NCBI GenBank assembly: GCA_902615855.1
Contig: CACMQN010000002.1
Location: 62,001-126,000, forward strand
Reading direction: 5' to 3'
Source of the DNA: an uncultured Candidatus Actinomarina sp.
Lineage (GTDB): Bacteria; Actinomycetota; Acidimicrobiia; Actinomarinales; Actinomarinaceae
DNA: 64,000 nucleotides
In this document: positions 57,692-64,000 of the stretch, piece by piece
Layout of the letters: each line of letters begins with the position of its first letter
Numbering within the stretch: the first letter of the stretch is position 1
Position numbers and translations under genes: made by a program
The notes under the pieces: generated by a model
Databases searched by the model: none
Told to the model about the DNA's origin: nothing
The model's input: the letters and a program-made list of their open reading frames with translations, nothing else

Positions 57692-59167
57692 ATGATTGAA
57701 GTGCCAATAAATAGAATAACAACACTTAATGATGATCAACCAAATATGGATGCTCCTTATGTTCTTTATTGGATGATTGCATTCAGAAGAGTAAATTATA
57801 ACTTTTCTCTCCAACGTGCAATTGAATGGGCAAACAAACTCTCAAAACCTTTACTTATTTTTGAACCTATGACAATTGATTATCCGATGGCAAGCATTAG
57901 ATTTCACAAATTTGCTATTGAAGGGATGCAAGATATTCAAAAACAAACTGAAAAATCTAAAGCCTTTTATTTTCCTTATGTTGAAGAAAAAAAAGGGGCT
58001 GCTGACAAATTATTAACTGAGTTAGCAAAAAACGCTGCAGTTGTAATTACGGATGATTATCCAACTTATTTTGTTCCTCAAATGACAGCAGAAGCAAAGG
58101 GGAGTATTCAAACAACATATGAATTGGTTGATTCAAATGGCTTACTTCCAATAAGAATTGCAGAAAAAGAATATGTACGTGCTCATGATTTTAGAAGATT
58201 CATGCACAAAAATATTGAAGACTTTTTAGTTGAAGTCCCTGAGAAAAGTCCTCTTGAATATCTAAATTTAAAGTTTGATGAAAAATTATTAGAACCAATT
58301 TTCAAGAAATATGAACTTGTTGATTTTAATAAAGTTAACACTCGAGACTTTTTAAATAACTTAAATGTTGATAAATCTGTAGAGATTAGTGATGTTATTG
58401 GTGGATATAATGCAGCCAAATCAAGATTGGATCTTTTTGCAAAAAAAGGATTTAATGATTACTCAAAACTAAGAAGTCATCCTTCAGAAGATGCAAGTAG
58501 CCAACTTTCACCATATTTTCATTTTGGACACATTTCAACGTATGAAGTCTTTGAAAAAATAATTAGTAATGAGTCCTGGTCAGTTGAGAATATCGATCCA
58601 AATTTTGTAGGTCGTAGAGAAGGATGGTGGGGTGGATCTGCTAATCTTGAAAGTTTTTTTGATGAGCTAATCACTTGGAGAGAGCTTGGATATCATACCT
58701 GTGTAAAACGAGCAAACTATGACCAATATCAATCTTTACCAGACTGGGCAATTAAAACACTAGATGATCATGCCAATGATGAAAGAGAATATATCTATGA
58801 CTTATCAGAATTTACAAACGCTAATACACATGATGAAATTTGGAACGCAGCTCAAAATCAGTTAAAAACTGAAGGTAGAATTCATAATTATTTAAGAATG
58901 TTGTGGGGTAAGAAAATTCTTGAATGGACGCCTAATCCACAAATTGCACTTTCCTATTTGATAGATTTAAATGATCGTTTTGCCTTAGACGGAAGAGATC
59001 CAAATTCATACTCAGGAGTATTTTGGATATTAGGAAGATATGACAGAGCATGGGGTCCAGAGAGGCCAATTTATGGAAAAATTAGGTATATGACCTCAAA
59101 ATCTACAGCGACAAAGTTTAATTTGAAACCATATTTAGAAAAATGGTCTGTCGGATCCACTGTTTAA
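57692..59167 (+). CDS. deoxyribodipyrimidine photolyase (class II CPD-type)
   Basis: NYNFSLQRAIEWANKLSKPLLIFE; LSPYFHFGHIS; MLWGKKILEWTPNPQIALSYLIDLNDRFALDGRDPNSYSGVFWILGRYDRAWGPERPIYGKIRYMTS. Confidence 0.9.
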   Translation: MIEVPINRITTLNDDQPNMDAPYVLYWMIAFRRVNYNFSLQRAIEWANKLSKPLLIFEPMTIDYPMASIRFHKFAIEGMQDIQKQTEKSKAFYFPYVEEKKGAADKLLTELAKNAAVVITDDYPTYFVPQMTAEAKGSIQTTYELVDSNGLLPIRIAEKEYVRAHDFRRFMHKNIEDFLVEVPEKSPLEYLNLKFDEKLLEPIFKKYELVDFNKVNTRDFLNNLNVDKSVEISDVIGGYNAAKSRLDLFAKKGFNDYSKLRSHPSEDASSQLSPYFHFGHISTYEVFEKIISNESWSVENIDPNFVGRREGWWGGSANLESFFDELITWRELGYHTCVKRANYDQYQSLPDWAIKTLDDHANDEREYIYDLSEFTNANTHDEIWNAAQNQLKTEGRIHNYLRMLWGKKILEWTPNPQIALSYLIDLNDRFALDGRDPNSYSGVFWILGRYDRAWGPERPIYGKIRYMTSKSTATKFNLKPYLEKWSVGSTV

Positions 59168-59253
59168 TTACTATTTTTTAAAAATAAAGTTACAAAATTT
59201 ATTAAAAAATTTTCAAATTATTTTAATAATTTCACAAGAATGGTACATTTGTG

Positions 59254-59270
59254 ATGTGAACGTTTCACAT
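59254..59270. promoter_or_regulatory. 17-bp palindrome in rhodopsin upstream region
   Basis: ATGTGAA-CGT-TTCACAT, 27 nt upstream of the rhodopsin ATG. Confidence 0.5.
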
Positions 59271-59296
59271 TAAAGAAAAAAAGGAGTACTTCTAAA

Positions 59297-59959
59297 ATGG
59301 AAGAACTAACATACCGACTTTTCATGGTGGCAACTGTGGGAATGCTTGCAGGAACAGTATTTTTACTTGCTTCATCAAGAGAAGTTAAACCAGAACACAG
59401 ACGTGGTGTTTATATTTCAGCACTTGTCTGTGGTATTGCATGGTATCACTATCAAAAGATGGGTGCATCTTGGGAAAGTGGAGCATACGATACAGGGTTA
59501 AGATACGTTGACTGGGTCTTAACTGTTCCTTTGATGTTCGTCGAAGTCCTTGCAGTTACAAGAAAGGGTGCCGCATACAATGAGGCAGTCCGTAACTGGG
59601 GAATTGCAGCAACAGTAATGATTGGTGCAGGATACTACGGTGAAACATCAGCAGCAGGAAGCAACGAATATTGGACAGGTTTCGTAATTGCTATGGCAAC
59701 TTACGTCTGGCTAATGAGAAATCTTCAAGCTGAAGGAGAAGGTCTTAAAGGTGATGAAGCAGCAGCTTTTGAAAATATTAAGAACCTAATCCTTGTAGGT
59801 TGGATAATTTATCCTTTGGGATACATTGCACCTGTAGTAGGAGACTTTGATGCTATTAGAGAAGTTCTATACACAGTCGCTGACATAATTAATAAGGTCG
59901 GACTTGGTGTACTAGTACTACAAATGGCTCGAGTTAAGTCAGGAGAAAAAGTTTCGTAA
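59297..59959 (+). CDS. proton-pumping microbial rhodopsin (green-type, DTE motif)
   Basis: RYVDWVLTVPLMFVE: D72/T76/E83, M80 at PR-105 equivalent; Schiff-base K200 in VADIINKVGLG; SD AAGGAGT. Confidence 0.95.
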   Translation: MEELTYRLFMVATVGMLAGTVFLLASSREVKPEHRRGVYISALVCGIAWYHYQKMGASWESGAYDTGLRYVDWVLTVPLMFVEVLAVTRKGAAYNEAVRNWGIAATVMIGAGYYGETSAAGSNEYWTGFVIAMATYVWLMRNLQAEGEGLKGDEAAAFENIKNLILVGWIIYPLGYIAPVVGDFDAIREVLYTVADIINKVGLGVLVLQMARVKSGEKVS

Positions 59960-59976
59960 CTTTTTCGAATAAAATT

Positions 59977-60012
59977 TTAATGATAGGCGACAAATGTCGC
60001 CTATCATTTTTT
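59977..60012 (+). terminator. Rho-independent terminator after rhodopsin
   Basis: AATGATAGGCGAC AAAT GTCGCCTATCATTTTTTG hairpin plus T-tract. Confidence 0.9.
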
Positions 60013-60030
60013 GTAGGTTAAAATTTCAAT

Positions 60031-60549
60031 ATGGATCTCATAATTTTATTTAATACTTTTTTTGGATTCCTTACTTTCATTGCGTGGGCGTCTACAATTG
60101 CAATGCTTTATCTTTATTTTTCAAAAAAAACTTTTAGTAAATTAATAACTGATCAATTTTTAAACTTTGCTATTTCAGTTGCGGTTTTTAGCTCAATTGG
60201 AAGTATTGTATATTCTGAAGTGGTTGGTTTTATACCATGTAGATTCTGCTGGTATCAAAGATACTTAATGTATCCAATAGCAATTGCATTAATAATCTCA
60301 TTATTTAAAAGGCCTTTTTTTAGAGTTGGTTATATAAGTATCATCGGTGTAGCTATTAGTGCATATCATATTTTTCTCCAAAACGGTGGGGGTGGAGGAG
60401 GAACTTGTGCAGTTGACGTTCCATGTGACATGAAATACGTCGATATTTTTGGTTTTATAAGTATTCCAGTAATGGCAGGGACTGGATTTTTAACGATATT
60501 TGTCGCTTTGTTGTATTATGATTTTTCAAGGAAGGAATTAGTTGAATAA
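60031..60549 (+). CDS. dsbB: DsbB/BdbC-type disulfide bond formation protein
   Basis: IPCRFCWYQRYLMYPIAIAL; GGTCAVDVPCDMKYVDIFGFISIPVMAG. Confidence 0.93.
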   Translation: MDLIILFNTFFGFLTFIAWASTIAMLYLYFSKKTFSKLITDQFLNFAISVAVFSSIGSIVYSEVVGFIPCRFCWYQRYLMYPIAIALIISLFKRPFFRVGYISIIGVAISAYHIFLQNGGGGGGTCAVDVPCDMKYVDIFGFISIPVMAGTGFLTIFVALLYYDFSRKELVE

Positions 60550-61144
60550 AAACTTTATTATCGCTGGTGCTGTAATTTTGGTGTTAGGCCTCGCAATCGC
60601 CATAGGCGTTACCCTAAGTTCTGAACCTGTTGCTGCTGGATTACCAGAAGGTGAAACCACTGTAACTGGAGATTTACTTCCAGAATTTTCTGGAGAAAAT
60701 GATGACAACATAGCTTTGGGCCTTGCTGCTCCTATATTTTCTGCTCCGAATGAAAACTCTGAGATAGTAACTTTAGAAAAAAATGGTAATGCAAAAGCTT
60801 TATTATTCCTTGCACACTGGTGTGGATATTGTCAAAAAGAAGTGCCAATTGTACAGCGCGTTATTAATACAATAGGCGTTCCCGATGGTGTAGAAGTTAT
60901 TGCAATAGCAACATCCATTGATCGGGGAAGAGAAAACTATCCGCCACAAAAATGGTTAGATGAAGAGGGATGGAGCGAGACACAACTTTATGATCTAGAT
61001 AAAGAAATTGGTAGTGCTTACGGCCTAAATGCATTTCCCTATTGGGTATTTTTAGATAAAGACTTAAATGTAATCGCAAGAAGGACAGGAAATCTTCCAG
61101 AGGAGACAGTAGGCGGTCTTTTACTTCAACTAGCAAATCAATAA
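60542..61144 (+). CDS. membrane-anchored thioredoxin-like (TlpA/Dsb type) protein
   Basis: FLAHWCGYCQKEVPIVQRV; GLNAFPYWVFLDKD; N-terminal TM. Confidence 0.88.
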   Translation: MNKNFIIAGAVILVLGLAIAIGVTLSSEPVAAGLPEGETTVTGDLLPEFSGENDDNIALGLAAPIFSAPNENSEIVTLEKNGNAKALLFLAHWCGYCQKEVPIVQRVINTIGVPDGVEVIAIATSIDRGRENYPPQKWLDEEGWSETQLYDLDKEIGSAYGLNAFPYWVFLDKDLNVIARRTGNLPEETVGGLLLQLANQ

Positions 61145-61242
61145 ATTTTTCTTATTTCTATGTTTAATTTTGATGATTTGATTTGGCTCAACAACGATAA
61201 TTGATGAGGCTGTCCAATCATAATCCACTTATGATATGGAAG

Positions 61243-61872
61243 TTAATGTTGCTTTGTAAATTCTGCTAGATATACAAAATCAAATAAGCCAATTCTTTTA
61301 ATAGTAAGATTTGCGTAATTATTTTTAGACAAATGAACTTCAGGTTGAGGATAAAAATCAAGAGACTTATATAAAAACCTATATTCCTTAAAGTTCGATG
61401 TTATGAGACCAACAAAGTGCAACAAAATATATGTCCCAATTTTATGAATAAGTCTTAACAAAGTATTTTTTGGTCTTGTCATATCTAACAATATAAACTT
61501 ACCTCCAGGCTTGAGTACTCGATAGACTTCACTCATGGCTTTTTCTGTATCATCAACATTTCTCCATACGAAACAACATAAAACATTATCAAATGAATTT
61601 TCATTAAAAGGTAGCTCTTCAACTTTGCCGACAACTTTCTTCTCAAAGTTATTTAATGAGAGCATTTGCTCATCAGGATCAAGTGCTGTTACATCAAAAT
61701 TTTTAAGGTCGTAATATGAAGCTCCAGTTCCACTTCCCAGATCAAGAACATTTCCAGGGTTTAATTTTGCAGCAGCTTGTTTTCGCCATGATTTATCAAA
61801 ACCTAATGTAGTTAATGAATTTATAAAGTCGTAAAATTTATGAATATTAGAAAAATTTGCTGATTCGTTCAA
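61243..61872 (-). CDS. menG: demethylmenaquinone methyltransferase-like (UbiE/MenG)
   Basis: LGFDKSWRKQAAAKLNPGNVLDLGSGTGASY; ENSFDNVLCCFVWRNVDDTEKAMSEVYRVLKPGGKFILLDMTRP. Confidence 0.82.
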   Translation of the reverse strand: MNESANFSNIHKFYDFINSLTTLGFDKSWRKQAAAKLNPGNVLDLGSGTGASYYDLKNFDVTALDPDEQMLSLNNFEKKVVGKVEELPFNENSFDNVLCCFVWRNVDDTEKAMSEVYRVLKPGGKFILLDMTRPKNTLLRLIHKIGTYILLHFVGLITSNFKEYRFLYKSLDFYPQPEVHLSKNNYANLTIKRIGLFDFVYLAEFTKQH

Positions 61873-63390
61873 TTAGATGAAATAAGCAACAGCAAGAAGT
61901 ATTCCTGTTAAAAAATGAATTCCAATAGTTGATACATTTACAAGAAGGAGTTCATAGGGCACTTTTTGACGATCTGCTTCAGGATCGTTCCATTTAAGCA
62001 TCCAATCATCCGCCATTTTGAATGCTTTCCATACTAACCCCAATGGAATTAGTGCTATGAATGCATAAACTGTTCCAAAATCAGTAAAGAAACTTAAAAT
62101 ACCTATCAACGCCACAGAGGCAAAAGCCTCAATCATAAATTGTTTGTAAAGGGATAGAGGCTTTTCTAACCTCATCCAGCCATCATTAACAGCTGTTCGA
62201 ACAACCCAAGTGTTCTTACCAACAGCAGCATCAGAAGGGGCGTCTTGGAATTGATTTATCCAAACGATAAGCATTACTAACAATGCAATTGGTACTGATG
62301 CAATTGAAGCTTCTGCCCAGTTCCAAAGAGACAAATCATTATTATGTATTGGTGCAGTAAGAACATAATGTGCACCCATTACCATTACAGGGCCAAAACC
62401 TAAAGCTATTGCGATTTCTCCAAAACCCTTATATCCAAGCCTTATGGGATCACCCGTATACCCTAGTGCTAAAAAGGTTCCAATTATTCCAGTCCAAAGA
62501 ATTGGTGTGTTGCCAAAAACAAAACCACTAATTTGTTGGTTAATATATAAGCCAATAATAACTGTTCCAATAATACTCACCAATGCAGTTAGAAGTACTT
62601 GCCCAGGAGTCATTAAACCAACCTGAATTACTCTACTTCCTCCATTAAAAGGACTTGCGACTTTATTTATCTCATCAGCATTTGAAGTATGATCAAAATA
62701 ATCATTTGATGCATTTGTTGCTATCTGTGCAAGACAGGCACCACCTAACACAAGCCAAAACATATTCCATGACCACGCACTGTTTAAATTTTCTGATTTT
62801 AGATCACTCCATGCCACTGACGCACCAATCAATATTGGTGCAATAGTAGCTGTTAGAAAGGGGGCTCTAACAGTACGTAGCCACAGTCCAACTCTTTTTA
62901 ACGCTAATTTAAAAGCGAACTTCACAGCCGAAGTTCTATTAGCTGGATATGTTTTCCACTCAAATTGCTCTTCCTGATAAAAGTCGACATATTTTACAGT
63001 TGTTGGTTTGATTCTGTAATAACCAACAACATCATTTTTCTTTAAAAATTCATCTTCCATATATTCTTTAAAAGCTTCAGTAGTTGAGAGAACCATTTCA
63101 TAAGCTTTTTCTTTTTCATCCTCATCTTTGATTTTGTAACATTCTCCATCTATTTGTAAACCCCTAATGCCTTCTTGTCCTTTTGGCCATATGACAACAT
63201 GAACTCTTGGATTTAGACGGATTTGTTCAGCTTTTCTTGTTGGATTAAATGTGAAGAATACAAGATCTTCTCCATCCCGAGCATAGAAAACTGAAGCACC
63301 AGATGAGTTTCCACCAACACTTGTCGCTATAAACATTCTGTCAGCGGAATCTAAAACATCTTCAATTTTTTTATCTAATACATCGTTCAT
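61873..63390 (-). CDS. menA: fusion: pyridoxamine 5'-phosphate oxidase-like split barrel + UbiA/MenA prenyltransferase
   Basis: N-term MFIATSVGGNSSGASVFYARDGEDLVFFTFNPTRKAEQIRLNPRVHVVIW; C-term LAQIATNASNDYFDHTSNADE...YTGDPIRLGYKGFGEIAIALGFG...INQFQDAPSDAAVGKNTWVVR. Confidence 0.85.
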   Translation of the reverse strand: MNDVLDKKIEDVLDSADRMFIATSVGGNSSGASVFYARDGEDLVFFTFNPTRKAEQIRLNPRVHVVIWPKGQEGIRGLQIDGECYKIKDEDEKEKAYEMVLSTTEAFKEYMEDEFLKKNDVVGYYRIKPTTVKYVDFYQEEQFEWKTYPANRTSAVKFAFKLALKRVGLWLRTVRAPFLTATIAPILIGASVAWSDLKSENLNSAWSWNMFWLVLGGACLAQIATNASNDYFDHTSNADEINKVASPFNGGSRVIQVGLMTPGQVLLTALVSIIGTVIIGLYINQQISGFVFGNTPILWTGIIGTFLALGYTGDPIRLGYKGFGEIAIALGFGPVMVMGAHYVLTAPIHNNDLSLWNWAEASIASVPIALLVMLIVWINQFQDAPSDAAVGKNTWVVRTAVNDGWMRLEKPLSLYKQFMIEAFASVALIGILSFFTDFGTVYAFIALIPLGLVWKAFKMADDWMLKWNDPEADRQKVPYELLLVNVSTIGIHFLTGILLAVAYFI

Positions 63391-63470
63391 TAATTTGAAC
63401 TCTAATATGCTTGTGAAATAATACACAAAGTCCTTAGTGTTTATTTCTTAGGCATTTATTATTAAAAAGT

Positions 63471-64000
63471 ATGTTTGATGTCTTCAAAACCGCTGAATTT
63501 AAAAGAGCTCTTACCTTTTATGTTCAGGAAGTAAAAAATAATCGTAAACACTTTTTAATTTCAATGTCGTCTGCGGTGATTTGGTGTTTCCTTGTTGTTT
63601 TGCATCCTTATCTAATAAAAAGAATTGTTGATGATGGTATTGTTGCTAATAATCGCCAAATAATTGTTGTCTTCATATCTTTTCTTATTGTTATTGGTTA
63701 TATAAGAGCAGCTTCAATAGGCATAAGAAGGTACTTTAGTATGTCTGTTTCATTCAATGTTGAAGCAGAGATTCGAAATAGCATCTTTGGTCATATGCAA
63801 AAACTTGCATTTAAATACCATGATAAAGTGCCAACAGGTGAATTAATGGCAAGGGCATCAAGTGATGCATCACAAGTAAGGCTTGCTTTTGCAATTGCAC
63901 CATTGGCAACCGCTAATGTTTTTCTTCTTCTTATACTTAGCATTACTCTTGTATCGATAAGTTTTACTCTAGGAGTTATTGTTCTATTATCAATTCCGCT
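63471..64000 (+). CDS. ABC transporter (MsbA/MdlB-like) transmembrane domain, 3' truncated by window
   Basis: VLHPYLIKRIVDDGIVANN...RRYFSMSVSFNVEAEIRNSIFGHMQKLAFKYHDKVPTGELMARASSDASQVR. Confidence 0.88.
   Translation, partial: MFDVFKTAEFKRALTFYVQEVKNNRKHFLISMSSAVIWCFLVVLHPYLIKRIVDDGIVANNRQIIVVFISFLIVIGYIRAASIGIRRYFSMSVSFNVEAEIRNSIFGHMQKLAFKYHDKVPTGELMARASSDASQVRLAFAIAPLATANVFLLLILSITLVSISFTLGVIVLLSIP

Noticed and set aside
59297-59959. Rhodopsin as a novel ion pump (Na+/Cl-)
   Set aside because: DTE motif and DxxxK Schiff-base helix indicate a standard proteorhodopsin-type proton pump; no NDQ or NTQ motif.

Overview
AT-rich, gene-dense 64 kb bacterial chromosome window. The composition, gene order (eno-ftsB-DUF501-ppx), marine-type rhodopsin and menaquinone genes fit a streamlined marine actinobacterium of the Ca. 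Actinomarina/Acidimicrobiia type; this lineage is inferred, not proven. No CRISPR, prophage or transposon was seen. Recognisable blocks: a respiratory island at 6.0-14.7 kb (split b6/subunit-IV-type cytochrome bc complex with a ferredoxin, facing a divergent cbb3-like gene trio); pntA1/A2/B; ppdK with an archaeal-type (type II) GAPDH; a complete FASII/acyl-CoA carboxylase/biotin locus (30-40 kb); an alpha-glucoside-type ABC transporter with ROK kinase; photolyase + green-type proton-pumping rhodopsin + DsbB/thioredoxin; menG and a PNPOx-menA fusion; tRNA-Arg(CCT) and tRNA-Leu(TAA). The best candidate for an undescribed system is the 6065-9220 trio. It encodes CcoN/CcoO/CcoP-like subunits, but the CcoN-like protein has only 3 His in 467 aa and has lost the helix VII His-His and helix X His ligands. 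Its two cytochrome c partners share a near-identical 198-bp N-terminal module that recurs, diverged, on subunit IV of the neighbouring b6-type complex. Two further observations: a recurrent TANNNT-N6/7-ATG arrangement (predicted leaderless transcripts, several in back-to-back divergent pairs), and two unannotated small membrane ORFs carrying the same promoter signature.
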